This document shows positions 28,499 through 36,858 of a DNA stretch of 64,000 nucleotides, piece by piece; within the stretch, counting starts at the first letter, position 1, and the number at the start of each line of letters is the position of its first letter. The translations under genes were made by a program, and so were the position numbers. This DNA is from Oceaniferula marina (GTDB lineage: Bacteria > Verrucomicrobiota > Verrucomicrobiia > Verrucomicrobiales > Akkermansiaceae), in NCBI RefSeq assembly GCF_013391475.1, contig NZ_JACBAZ010000001.1, positions 950,377 to 1,014,376 on the forward strand. The letters run 5' to 3'. The notes below the pieces were generated by a model. It saw nothing but the letters and a program-made list of their open reading frames with translations. It had not been told where the DNA came from and searched no databases.

Positions 28499-28503
28499 CA
28501 GAT

Positions 28504-28800
28504 ATGGACGCGACGCAAGCACACCCGATCCCCTGCCGGAAAAGCATTGAGCGACAGGCTGAAACCTTGAAAGCGCTGGCCCATCCGGCAAGGCTGGCCA
28601 TTGTCCACGCGTTGGCATCCGGGCCGGTTTGCGCCTGTGATCTCGCCGAGCATGCGGAAAGCTCGCCCCCAACGACCTCGCGCCACCTGACGGTGCTTCG
28701 CCACGCTGGCATCATTTCCCAAGAGCGCCGGGGACAGCAGATTTTTTACGAGCTGAAGCGACCGTGCGTCCTGACCTTTATTGAATGCTGCAACGACTGA
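28504..28800 (+). CDS. arsR: Arsenical resistance repressor, ArsR family
   Basis: This 98-residue winged-helix repressor should leave the DNA when As(III) binds. The PVCACDL motif at residues 41-47 matches the ELCVCDL-type arsenite site of classical ArsR, with Cys43 and Cys45; additional Cys residues lie at the C-terminus (Cys-Cys near the end). The recognition helix segment is SSPPTTSRHLTVLRHAG. The ATG at 28504 is chosen because it directly follows the palindrome; a TTG 11 codons upstream would put the operator inside the gene. It is the first gene of the ars operon and the next gene follows after 30 bp. Confidence 0.93.
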   Translation: MDATQAHPIPCRKSIERQAETLKALAHPARLAIVHALASGPVCACDLAEHAESSPPTTSRHLTVLRHAGIISQERRGQQIFYELKRPCVLTFIECCND

Positions 28801-28830
28801 TCCCAAGCTTTGGCTGACCACGTAAACGAT

Positions 28831-30132
28831 ATGTCTTTTTCCGATCATCGACAGGAGTGGCGCTGGGCCACGGGTATGACTCTCATTTTCCTAGCCGCCT
28901 GGTGGCTGCCAGTGGACAGCGTCCGATTTCAGTCAGGGATCGATGAAGCCATGCAACTCACCCAGTGGTATGCTCGGGAGCATGTGGTTTACTGCCTTCT
29001 CCCCGCCTTTTTCATTGCAGGAGCTATTGCCAGCTTCATCCGTCAGGGATCCGTGATGAAGTACCTCAGTGCGGAGGCACACCGTGTCACGAGCTACCTG
29101 GTGGCCTCGGTCTCGGGCACGATCCTAGCCGTTTGTTCCTGCACCGTACTTCCACTCTTTGCCGGTATCTACCGCATGGGGTCAGGGTTGGGACCGGCAA
29201 CGAGTTTTTTGTATGCGGGTCCTGCCATCAGCGCACTGGCCATCGTGATGAGTTCCAAGGTCCTCGGCATTGAAATGGGACTGGCCAGAAGTCTGGGAGC
29301 CATCGTTTTCAGTCTGTTAATCGGACTCTGCATGGCTACCATCTTTAAAAAAGAAGAACAGGAACGGCAGCAAGCGGCAGCCATGCAATGGCCGGAAGAG
29401 GAAAATGAGCGCCCGCTTTGGCAGACACTCACCTTTCTCGGCACCCAGATCAGCATTCTCATCTTTGCCAACTGGGGGCCATCCGACCACTCCGCCTTCG
29501 CCCTCATTTACGATTGGAAATGGTGGATCGTTTCCGTCTCAGCCCTGGCGTTGGCTGTGATCCTTGGTCTTTGCTTTGATCGCTCATGGCTCAAAATAAG
29601 CACGACAGCCGTAGCGGTGGTTCTCATCTCCATTCTATCCGGCACGCTGGCAGCTTTCTCCGTGGGACTACTCGGCTTGACCTGGATCATTGCCGGAACT
29701 GATGGAGAAACCGGAGAGTGGTGGCGACAGAGCTGGAGTTTCACCAAGCTTGTCATGCCCCTGCTGCTTGCCGGTGTCTTTGTCACCGGATTGTTAGTTG
29801 GTCGCCCTGGACATGAAGCATGGATCCCGAACGACTGGATCAATCAAGCGCTGGGCGGAGACGGCTTGCTCCCGGTCTTTTACGCCTCCTTTGCCGGGTC
29901 CTTGATGTATTTTGCCACCCTAACGGAAATACCTATTGTCGAAGCACTGCAAGGAGCGGGCATGGGCAATGGGGCCGCCCTCGCTCTCCTGCTGGCCGGC
30001 CCGGCACTCAGCCTGCCCAACATGCTGGTCATCCGATCCATCCTCGGAACCCGAAAAACCCTCACCTACATCACCCTCGTTGTTATCTTCAGCACCTTCG
30101 CCGGCTGGACCATCGCCCCCCTCCTCAACTAA
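28831..30132 (+). CDS. ArsP/DUF318-type permease of the arsenic operon
   Basis: A 433-residue polytopic membrane protein with at least eight hydrophobic segments. It belongs to the UPF0718/DUF318 permease family (PF03773), which contains the trivalent organoarsenical exporter ArsP. The conserved CSCTVLPLFAGIYRMGSGLGPATSFLYAGPAI segment is present once, and the second half repeats the pattern (TEIPIVEALQGAGMGNGAALALLLAGPALSLPN). The position between arsR and the small thioredoxin is typical of these operons. The ATG at 28831 is preferred over a TTG at 28810. It probably exports a trivalent arsenical, but the exact substrate is not known. Confidence 0.88.
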   Translation: MSFSDHRQEWRWATGMTLIFLAAWWLPVDSVRFQSGIDEAMQLTQWYAREHVVYCLLPAFFIAGAIASFIRQGSVMKYLSAEAHRVTSYLVASVSGTILAVCSCTVLPLFAGIYRMGSGLGPATSFLYAGPAISALAIVMSSKVLGIEMGLARSLGAIVFSLLIGLCMATIFKKEEQERQQAAAMQWPEEENERPLWQTLTFLGTQISILIFANWGPSDHSAFALIYDWKWWIVSVSALALAVILGLCFDRSWLKISTTAVAVVLISILSGTLAAFSVGLLGLTWIIAGTDGETGEWWRQSWSFTKLVMPLLLAGVFVTGLLVGRPGHEAWIPNDWINQALGGDGLLPVFYASFAGSLMYFATLTEIPIVEALQGAGMGNGAALALLLAGPALSLPNMLVIRSILGTRKTLTYITLVVIFSTFAGWTIAPLLN

Positions 30133-30162
30133 TCAACTAATCAACTAATCAACTAATCAACT
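30125..30162 (+). repeat. 8-bp tandem repeat (AATCAACT) between ars genes
   Basis: Four exact copies of AATCAACT follow a partial copy (TCAACT) that contains the last sense codons and overlaps the permease stop codon TAA. The repeat ends 5 bp before the ATG of the next gene, so it replaces any obvious ribosome binding site there. Copy number could vary by slippage and change the spacing. Confidence 0.9.
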
Positions 30163-30167
30163 ACATC

Positions 30168-30404
30168 ATGACCAAGATCCTTATCCTCGGAAGCGGCTGC
30201 GCCAAATGCGACTCACTCTATCAACAAGCCCAACAAGCAGCCGAAGAACTCGGCATTGAATACAACATTGAAAAAATCAGCGACATGCTGAAATTCATCG
30301 ACTATGGCGTGATGATCACTCCCGCCATCGTGGTCAATGGCAAGCTGAAGCTCGCGGGCAAGCTTCCGACATCGGAGCAGCTTAAATCCTTCCTGACCCA
30401 GTAA
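30168..30404 (+). CDS. Small thioredoxin-fold protein (ArsE-like redox-active disulfide protein)
   Basis: A 78-residue mini-thioredoxin with the redox motif C-A-K-C at residues 11-14 (GSGCAKCD) and the cis-proline segment MITPAIVVNG. This is the redox-active disulfide protein 2 family that accompanies DUF318 permeases. In Shewanella a protein of this kind together with ArsF forms the reductase for nitroaromatic arsenicals. It is placed directly before arsF. The redox motif is visible; the arsenical role is inferred from the neighbours. Confidence 0.85.
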   Translation: MTKILILGSGCAKCDSLYQQAQQAAEELGIEYNIEKISDMLKFIDYGVMITPAIVVNGKLKLAGKLPTSEQLKSFLTQ

Positions 30405-30440
30405 CCAGCATTCTGATCATTTTTCCCAATCACACCTACC

Positions 30441-30980
30441 ATGAAACAAGCTAACAAGATCATCACCTTTGCCCGCATTGCCATCTACTTGATTGCCCTG
30501 GCTGGACTATCCCTCTGGGGCTGGAAACAATGGCAAATGGCACAATCAAAAAAGGAAACGGCTGAGTCATCTGCCAATGCCCAAAGCGAAGAAAATTACA
30601 TCCTGAACCAATCGGAACACATCGTCCTGGTCACCTATTTCACATCAGACCAACGATGCGCAACCTGCAAGACGATCGAACAACTCACTCAGGAGGCCGT
30701 ATCCGAAGGCTTTGCCGAGCAACTCTCGGCAAAGGAGGTCATTTTCCAAACCATCAACTTTGACCGACCGGAAAACGCACACCACATCGACCACTACCAA
30801 TTGGCATTTAAAACCGTCGTCGTCTCCGAACGCAAAAAAGGAAAAGAGGTGAAGTGGAATAAATATGACCGAGTTTGGGATCTGGTCGACCAGCCGAAAG
30901 CATTTAAATCCTACCTTCAGAGCGGCATTCGCCAGTATCTTGAAAACCCGAAACAACCAAACCCCACTCCCGATGCCTGA
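30441..30980 (+). CDS. arsF: Nitrophenyl arsenical reductase subunit ArsF-like
   Basis: A 179-residue protein with one N-terminal membrane segment (about residues 10-31) and a thioredoxin-like periplasmic domain with a C-A-T-C motif (DQRCATCK, near 71-76). NCBI families name this type the nitrophenyl compound nitroreductase subunit ArsF. It follows the mini-thioredoxin by 36 bp and overlaps the next gene by 8 bp, so translation with arsG is coupled. Its likely job is to pass electrons for reduction of aromatic arsenicals before efflux. Confidence 0.85.
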   Translation: MKQANKIITFARIAIYLIALAGLSLWGWKQWQMAQSKKETAESSANAQSEENYILNQSEHIVLVTYFTSDQRCATCKTIEQLTQEAVSEGFAEQLSAKEVIFQTINFDRPENAHHIDHYQLAFKTVVVSERKKGKEVKWNKYDRVWDLVDQPKAFKSYLQSGIRQYLENPKQPNPTPDA

Positions 30981-31656
30981 GTATTCGCTTATCGCCGGAG
31001 CCCTATGGTTAGGCATCCTGACATCCATTAGCCCCTGCCCGCTTGCGACTAACATTGCCTCGGTTGCCTTCCTCACCAGACGGAACCCGGGAGAACGAAA
31101 CATCATCGGCAGTGCCCTGGCCTACACGCTTGGCCGAATGAGCGCCTACAGCTTACTGGCCATCATCATCACCGCCGGATTGCTATCCGCACCACAGCTA
31201 TCGAGTTTTTTCCGCTCCCACCTTGAGGGCCTTATTGGCCCCGGCCTACTCATTGTCGGTATGTTCATCACCGGACTCATCCGCATCTCTCTTCCCGGGT
31301 CCGGAAAGCTCAACGCCTTGGGGACCCAACTCGCCGAGCGTGGTCATGTGGGGGAGTTTTTAATGGGAGCCGTCTTCGCCCTTGCCTTTTGCCCGGTGTC
31401 GGCTGCGCTCTTTTTCGGAGCCCTGCTGCCGGGCATCATCCGTTCAGATTCCAGCGTCCTCTTACCTGTGACTTATGGCATCGGAACCGCTGTTCCCGTC
31501 CTGATCGCCGTGGCTCTACTCAGCGGCAGCCTCGCTGCAGCACAAAAACGGATCCAAACGATGCAGAACATCGGAGCCAAACTCCAGATGGGAACCGGCG
31601 TTATTATTTTACTCGTTGGCGCCTGGATCACCCTGCGGGACATTTTCGCCGGCTGA
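30973..31656 (+). CDS. arsG: Aromatic aminobenzylarsenical efflux permease ArsG-like
   Basis: The start at 30973 (MPEYSLIAGALWLGILTSISPCPL) overlaps the arsF stop; a longer frame inside arsF exists but is not needed. The 227-residue polytopic protein is a DsbD/CcdA-like (LysE-fold) membrane protein with the Cys-containing SPCPLATN signature in the first helix and a second Cys-Pro pair in ALAFCPVSAALF. In the ArsEFG systems the homologue exports trivalent aromatic arsenicals. It is the last gene of the operon; the following 140 bp show no clear terminator. Confidence 0.87.
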   Translation: MPEYSLIAGALWLGILTSISPCPLATNIASVAFLTRRNPGERNIIGSALAYTLGRMSAYSLLAIIITAGLLSAPQLSSFFRSHLEGLIGPGLLIVGMFITGLIRISLPGSGKLNALGTQLAERGHVGEFLMGAVFALAFCPVSAALFFGALLPGIIRSDSSVLLPVTYGIGTAVPVLIAVALLSGSLAAAQKRIQTMQNIGAKLQMGTGVIILLVGAWITLRDIFAG

Positions 31657-31796
31657 CACGGTACCATCCCAGGGTTCCTACATGAGGGATATGATCTCGA
31701 TGATGCCTGCGGCTATTAATCCCTGGTGTATTCACCCTGAGTATAATCCACCGTCTTCCCCCTTGACGCGACCTCCTGCCGCGGCATGATTTCCGT

Positions 31797-32894
31797 ATGC
31801 ACGGCCAGTTACTCATGCTCGGAGTCCCCGGGACCGAACTCACCCCGGAAGACGCAACGCTCTACAAAGCCATCCAACCCGGCGGGTTTGTGCTCTTCGG
31901 GCGCAATGTCTCCAGCCCCGAACAAGTCCGCAAGCTCACCGACGACCTCCGCGAACTATGTGACATTCCTCCTATCATTTCCATCGATCAGGAAGGTGGC
32001 CGCGTCTCGCGAACCCGCGAAATTGGAACCGAACCTCCATCGGCGCAGCAGCTGCGTGATAAAAACGACCCCGGCCTGATCGCCCAACACGGCCAACTCA
32101 CCGCCCACCTGCTGCGCCTGCTGGGTTTCAATATGGATCTCTGCCCCGTACTCGACATCTCTTATGACGACGATGCCGATAACGCCATGCAAGGGCGCTG
32201 CTACGGATCCGACCCCCAGCAAGTCATCACCAACGCCGGCATCTTCAACCGCAACCTCCGCCACTGCCGAGTGCTCTCAAGCGGCAAACATTTCCCCTCG
32301 TGTGGACTCGCCGATGCCGACCCCCACCATGAACTTCCATGGATCGAAAAGTCGATGGACGACATGCTCAAATCCGACCTTTTGCCTTACACGGCTCTGA
32401 TGCCGGAACTCGATTCCATCATGAGTTGCCACGCCCACTTTACGGCCATCGACCCAGACACCCCGGGGCTCCCCGGCTCTCTCTCTCATAACCTTCTGAG
32501 CAAACGACTCCGACTGCAATTAGGCTACGATGGGGTCATCATGACCGACGACCTGGATATGGGAGCCATCGTCAATACCTATGGCCGGGGCCCCGATGTT
32601 CAAATGGCCATCGAAGCCGGCAACGACATGGCGATGATCTGCCACCAGACCGACACAGCGGACATTGCACTCCAACACCTCAAAAAACTTCCCAGCTACA
32701 AAGTGGATGACGCCCTGAAACGAATCGAAAAAATGAAAAAGCGTCTCTACTCACCACTCACGTTCAGCATGGACATGTGGGAGAAAATCGATGCCGACAT
32801 TCTGGAGCTGCGTATTCAGGTTCTCGGCCGGGAGAAAGCCATGATCACCACCGATTACTCAGGGGAAAAACGTTCACCCGTCGAAGGTTACTAA
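31797..32894 (+). CDS. GH3-family beta-N-acetylhexosaminidase (NagZ-like)
   Basis: A 365-residue single-domain glycoside hydrolase of family 3. Typical segments are PGGFVLFGRNV, ISIDQEGGRVSR, GFNMDLCPVLDI, GKHFPSCGLADADPHHELP and GVIMTDDLDMGA with the nucleophile Asp in TDD (250-252). In NagZ the mobile loop carrying the acid/base reads KHFPGHG-T-DSH; here it is GKHFPSCGLADADPHH, so the Asp-His pair is present but the loop is altered. It has no signal peptide, so it is probably cytoplasmic and recycles peptidoglycan or takes GlcNAc from imported glycans. A lipase-like gene follows after 19 bp. Confidence 0.85.
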   Translation: MHGQLLMLGVPGTELTPEDATLYKAIQPGGFVLFGRNVSSPEQVRKLTDDLRELCDIPPIISIDQEGGRVSRTREIGTEPPSAQQLRDKNDPGLIAQHGQLTAHLLRLLGFNMDLCPVLDISYDDDADNAMQGRCYGSDPQQVITNAGIFNRNLRHCRVLSSGKHFPSCGLADADPHHELPWIEKSMDDMLKSDLLPYTALMPELDSIMSCHAHFTAIDPDTPGLPGSLSHNLLSKRLRLQLGYDGVIMTDDLDMGAIVNTYGRGPDVQMAIEAGNDMAMICHQTDTADIALQHLKKLPSYKVDDALKRIEKMKKRLYSPLTFSMDMWEKIDADILELRIQVLGREKAMITTDYSGEKRSPVEGY

Positions 32895-32913
32895 GTTCGC
32901 AACATCCCAAGAG

Positions 32914-33624
32914 GTGAAACAAACCATCCAACGCATCGGCTGCTTACGCCCCCCCATGCCATGGCACAAGCCACGGGTAGCCGACTCCGCCAACGGAGAC
33001 AACGTCATCCTGCTCCACGGACTATGGCGCAGCCTCTGGGCGATGGATCCGATGGCTCGCTACCTGAACTCCGAAGGCTACCGAACCATCAACATTCCCT
33101 ATCCCTCATTCAGAAAAGACATCTCCGCACTCATGGAACAAGTGCTTCAGGAGATTGAACAACACACCGACCCAGCGCAACCGATTCATTTTGTCACCCA
33201 CTCGCTTGGAGGTATCCTCACCCGCCACCTACTCAGCAGCATACCAAACGACCGACTCGGCTGTCTGGTGATGCTGGCACCTCCTAACCGTGGCAGCGAA
33301 ATTGTCGATTGGCTCGAAAATCACCCCGCATTGTTGGCCCTACTCGGGCCAAGTGGCAAACGCCTGGCTCGCAAACAACTCAACATCCCCCCGCTAGACT
33401 CCCATCTCGCCAGCGCAGTCATCATGGGTGACCGCCACCCCATCCCCTTTTTTCAAAAACTTCTCGATGAGAAAAATGACGGCATTGTCTCCGTTCGCGA
33501 CGGTAGGCTCGACGGCCTCACCTGCTTTGAGGTAGTGCATTCCGACCACACCATGATTGCATCGGATCCCAACGTCATGCAGATGACCCTAAACTTTCTC
33601 CGATCCGGGCAGACAAGCCCCTGA
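32914..33624 (+). CDS. Alpha/beta hydrolase, lipase-like esterase
   Basis: A 236-residue alpha/beta-hydrolase with the nucleophile elbow THSLGG (Ser97), the oxyanion HG motif in VILLHGLWRS, and a late Asp/His (DGIVSVRDGRL, VVHSDHTM). It resembles the short lipases of the DUF676/PGAP1-like group. A GTG start at 32914 is used; ATG at 32956 is also possible. It follows the GH3 gene by 19 bp. No signal peptide is present, so a cytoplasmic esterase is likely. The substrate is unknown. Confidence 0.75.
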   Translation: MKQTIQRIGCLRPPMPWHKPRVADSANGDNVILLHGLWRSLWAMDPMARYLNSEGYRTINIPYPSFRKDISALMEQVLQEIEQHTDPAQPIHFVTHSLGGILTRHLLSSIPNDRLGCLVMLAPPNRGSEIVDWLENHPALLALLGPSGKRLARKQLNIPPLDSHLASAVIMGDRHPIPFFQKLLDEKNDGIVSVRDGRLDGLTCFEVVHSDHTMIASDPNVMQMTLNFLRSGQTSP

Positions 33625-33640
33625 AGCCACCATCACCGGA

Positions 33641-34200
33641 CATCGTAGGACAGCTTTTCCAAGCTGTCGGCAGGTCTGGAAAACAACACCTCACTTGGCC
33701 AACCCCCAGGATGACGGCAGGATGCAATCCTGCCCTACCTTGCACCATTCACGACCTCTTCACGAGCATCGTAGGACAGCTTTTTCAAGCTGTCGACAGG
33801 TCTGGGAAACAGCACCTCACTTGGCCAAACCCCAGGATGTCGGCAGGATAAAATCCTGCCCTACCTTGCACCATTCACGACCTCTTCACGAGCATCGTAG
33901 GACAGCTTTTTCAAGCTGTCGACAGGTCTGGGAAACAGCACCTCACTTGGCCAAACCCCAGGATGTCGGCAGGATGAAATCCTGCCCTACCCTGCACCAT
34001 TACGACCGCATCAACGGGCATCGTAGGACAGCTTTTCAAGCTGTCGACAGGCTTAGGAAACAGCACCTTACTTAGCCAACCCCCAAGCTGTCGGCAGGAT
34101 AAAATCCTGCCCTACCCTGCACCAGTCACGACCTCATCACAAGTATCGTAGGACAGCTTTTCCAAGCTGTCGACAGGCTTGGGAAACAACACCTTACTTG
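33641..34200. repeat. Tandem array of 126-bp repeats with paired hairpins
   Basis: Four full units start at 33641, 33767, 33893 and 34019 (spacing 126, 126, 126) and a partial fifth starts at 34144. Each unit carries a first hairpin (GACAGCTT / AAGCTGTC, 4-base loop) followed by GGCAGG or GACAGG, and a second hairpin (GGCAGGAT / ATCCTGCC, 3-base loop) followed by CTAC. The composition fits REP-like palindromic repeats. Because 126 is divisible by 3 a long open frame crosses the array, but it is not a gene. Confidence 0.92.
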
Positions 34201-34474
34201 CCCCCCCAGAATACAGACAAGGAACAGTTGTCTCCATTTTGATGGATCAAAGATCAAGTTGTTCACAAGTTATTTTGATGTTAATCACAAAATTTAAATG
34301 AATTAACCTATTCTTTTAGGATCTCTAGCATCAAAAATTAAAAAGTTATACCCAAACAACCAACAATTTATTCAGAAGATATAAAGATCGATTTGATGCT
34401 AAAAGTCATTTCCATCATCGCTAAAAATCCACCTCGACACAGCAACACAAAGCTCTAGGATATGAGCAGAAGTA
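34201..34474. other. AT-rich intergenic DNA upstream of the NYN gene
   Basis: This stretch is clearly richer in A and T than the surrounding genome and contains TGATGGATCAAAGATCAAG-type short repeats (GATCAA twice) and several TTAATC/AAATTT runs. No gene, terminator or operator can be supported in it. Its composition suggests promoter DNA or a recently acquired piece. Confidence 0.4.
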
Positions 34475-35230
34475 ATGCTCCTCATGCACCACCCTAACCA
34501 AAACAAAACCAATCAAAGCGTCGCCCTTTTGATCGATGCTGATAACGCTCCCGCTGCTAAAATTGAATTCATCATCGGGGAGTTGGCCACCCAAGGTGCT
34601 GTTAACATCCGGCGAGCCTACGGCAATTGGAAGAAGCGATCACTGGTCGGATGGGAAAAGGTCCTGCACGAATATGCCATTCAGCCGATCCAGCATTTTG
34701 ATCTGGTCAAAGGGAAAAACGCAACCGACATGGCTCTACTGATCGATGCCATGGATATCCTCTACACCAAAAACGTCCATACCTTCTGTTTGGTATCATC
34801 CGATTGTGACTTCACACCGCTGGTGCATCGCCTCCGAAGCGAAGGCAAGCAGGTCATAGGTTTCGGGCGCCAAAGCACACCTTCCCCCTTCGTCAACGCA
34901 TGCACGAAGTTCATATTCTTGGAAGATGAAGCGCCTCCACAAAGTGAGAAAGCCCAACAAACTATTTCGGTCAACAAACTCAAGCAGAACACCAAGCTGA
35001 TGAACACGCTGCGCAAGGCGGTAAAAGCGGCAACGGATGAAAGCGGTTGGGCATCTCTCGGACCTGTTGGCTCACATATCTCAAACCAAGGCCCTTTCGA
35101 CCACCGAACCTACGGTTTCCGCAAACTCAGTGATATGTTCGCAGCCATCGATCTGTTCGACGTCAAGACCTCGACAAGCGATGGACAACCCCGGCTTCGA
35201 GTCCGGATCAAGAAGCAAACGGAAAGCTAA
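34475..35230 (+). CDS. NYN-domain (PIN-like) ribonuclease with OST-HTH/LOTUS domain
   Basis: A 251-residue protein. The N-terminal NYN domain (residues about 15-145) has the metal-binding Asp cluster: LLIDADNAP, KGKNATDMALLIDAMDI and VSSDCDFTPLVHRLRSEGKQVIGFG. The C-terminal part (about 170-245) looks like an OST-HTH/LOTUS RNA-binding domain (LRKAVKAATDESGWASLGPVGSHI...TYGFRKLSDMF). Such proteins (MARF1/LabA-like) are thought to cleave or bind RNA. The gene stands alone after the repeat array in an AT-rich stretch. Its biological role in this bacterium is not known. Confidence 0.88.
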   Translation: MLLMHHPNQNKTNQSVALLIDADNAPAAKIEFIIGELATQGAVNIRRAYGNWKKRSLVGWEKVLHEYAIQPIQHFDLVKGKNATDMALLIDAMDILYTKNVHTFCLVSSDCDFTPLVHRLRSEGKQVIGFGRQSTPSPFVNACTKFIFLEDEAPPQSEKAQQTISVNKLKQNTKLMNTLRKAVKAATDESGWASLGPVGSHISNQGPFDHRTYGFRKLSDMFAAIDLFDVKTSTSDGQPRLRVRIKKQTES

Positions 35231-35238
35231 TGATCCGT

Positions 35239-36804
35239 TCACTCAATCCCATAGCCCAGGCGCAAGCAAATCGGCTCTAAGATGGGAAGAACTGGCTGCA
35301 ACTGTTTTTGGTAATCACGCCAACGACCGATGGCATCACGGTAAATTTCCTTACCCACATCGTGGTATGTCGGGGATGTCACCACACGCTGCAGTCCCCT
35401 TTCCGGACGGGAAAGCACCCGCCCGTCCCAAGGCAAACTCAAAAAATCGAGCACCCGGCGAGCTTCGGCATCTGGCTCGTTAACCCAATCCTCATAGCGG
35501 GTCTCCAAAAATCCTGACGCCAGCGTGTCCCGGGTCTCTAGCCAAGCCTCCATCGTTAGGATATACTTTTCAGCGGTGGTTTTCAAATCCAGATAAGGCA
35601 GGCTACCCGGGTTCATTGGAAAATCCTGGAAATAACAAGAAAGGACAACATCCCTGGGGTCCCTGAGAGCCACCACCATTTTACCGGCAGGAAACAATTC
35701 ATGATAGGTCCCAAGCGCCAAACTCATGTCCGGATATTTATCAAGAAACAGGGTCTCACCCGCAGCCTCCTGCCCCTCAGGGCCGCCGGGCAAATACCTC
35801 TGTAGCGCGGCACGATAATCCTGTTCATATCCATCTCTGGCTGTTTCCCCGAGATGCTGAATGCTCCCGGCAGCGCGTTGAGCATCCCCCCGCCCGCTAG
35901 CGGACAAGGGCGTCATCACCAAATCAAAAAACACACTCTGCTCCTCAACACTGGAAACAGCAGGATGCCGGTCCAACATTTGCTCAATCAATGTCGTCCC
36001 CGATCGTGGATGCCCACACAAAACGGCGAGCCCCTGACCGCGACCCGACATTGCTGGTGGAGCACCAACAGAGGCATTTAAAACGGCACGGTTCAACAAC
36101 TTTGCTCGCTGTGCTGCCTGAGGTGCGGTAGTTCCACTGGGAGACCGGTTGATTTGTTTCGCTTGTCGCAACCACTGAAACACCTTTTCCCTCTCGCCCA
36201 CTCGGTGACTCGCATGGGCTCTGGCGTAAAGGAGCGAAACTTGAAACTTGGGGACCAGGGTATTCATCGGCACCTTGTCTGCGGCTAACATAGCTTCGAC
36301 CGCTGAACGGTGCTGCAATAACAATTGAACCCACAGAACCTGAAGAAAAGGAGTCCTGATACGAACCTCCTCCCCCAGAGAACTCAAATAATCCATAGCT
36401 TCATCCGCCCGCTCATGACGGGCTAAACTACTGGCATAAAAATATCCGACCGAATCCGGCAATGTATCTTTCCGAGGCTCCAGAAACGACAATAGCAAGG
36501 CATGCAGGTGGAGGGCATGAATGGCGATACAAACGTCCAGCACCACCTCTGGGTCTCCCCAGGACAAGTCCAAGGATCTTCTGAACTCTCGCTTGGCCTC
36601 AGAAGGATAATGAGTATCCAACAAACACAGGGCGTGTTCCTTGGCAAATTCAGGCTGGGAGGGATTCAAACGGCACGCCTTTGCATGCAATCGCAGCGCC
36701 ATTTGGAGTTTCCCCCGTCTGGCAAAATCGAGAGCTTTACGATGCTCTGCCAAACCTCTGACCGATCCCTTTTTATTCATGTATCCATTGTCATCGGGGC
36801 TCAT
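35239..36804 (-). CDS. TPR-containing sulfotransferase
   Basis: A 521-residue protein with tetratricopeptide-like helices in about residues 10-230 (ALDFARRGKLQMALRLHAKACRLNPSQPEFAKEHALCLLD) and a C-terminal sulfotransferase domain. The PAPS 5'-phosphosulfate loop is GHPRSGTTLIEQMLDRHP (about 265-282) and the 3'-phosphate segment is VVALRDPRDVVLSC (about 385). It has no signal peptide. Related bacterial TPR-sulfotransferases transfer sulfate to small molecules, tyrosine or glycans; the acceptor is unknown. It is convergent with the NYN gene, with 8 bp between the stop codons. A sulfatase is also in the window (54416), but no link is shown. Confidence 0.86.
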   Translation of the reverse strand: MSPDDNGYMNKKGSVRGLAEHRKALDFARRGKLQMALRLHAKACRLNPSQPEFAKEHALCLLDTHYPSEAKREFRRSLDLSWGDPEVVLDVCIAIHALHLHALLLSFLEPRKDTLPDSVGYFYASSLARHERADEAMDYLSSLGEEVRIRTPFLQVLWVQLLLQHRSAVEAMLAADKVPMNTLVPKFQVSLLYARAHASHRVGEREKVFQWLRQAKQINRSPSGTTAPQAAQRAKLLNRAVLNASVGAPPAMSGRGQGLAVLCGHPRSGTTLIEQMLDRHPAVSSVEEQSVFFDLVMTPLSASGRGDAQRAAGSIQHLGETARDGYEQDYRAALQRYLPGGPEGQEAAGETLFLDKYPDMSLALGTYHELFPAGKMVVALRDPRDVVLSCYFQDFPMNPGSLPYLDLKTTAEKYILTMEAWLETRDTLASGFLETRYEDWVNEPDAEARRVLDFLSLPWDGRVLSRPERGLQRVVTSPTYHDVGKEIYRDAIGRWRDYQKQLQPVLPILEPICLRLGYGIE

Positions 36805-36858
36805 GGTTTGCCAAGCTCATATCGCCAGAAGGTTCCTCAGCTATACCGTAAAAAGCAT

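Noticed and set aside
33695-34075. Open frame of 126 codons with internal 42-residue repeats
   Set aside because: It is produced by the 126-bp tandem array, whose period is divisible by 3; it has no start context and no codon bias of a gene.
33641-34200. CRISPR array
   Set aside because: The units are nearly identical along their whole length with no variable spacers, and no cas gene is present.
35239-36804. Functional pairing of the sulfotransferase with the sulfatase 18 kb away
   Set aside because: There is no shared operon, regulator site or known common substrate.
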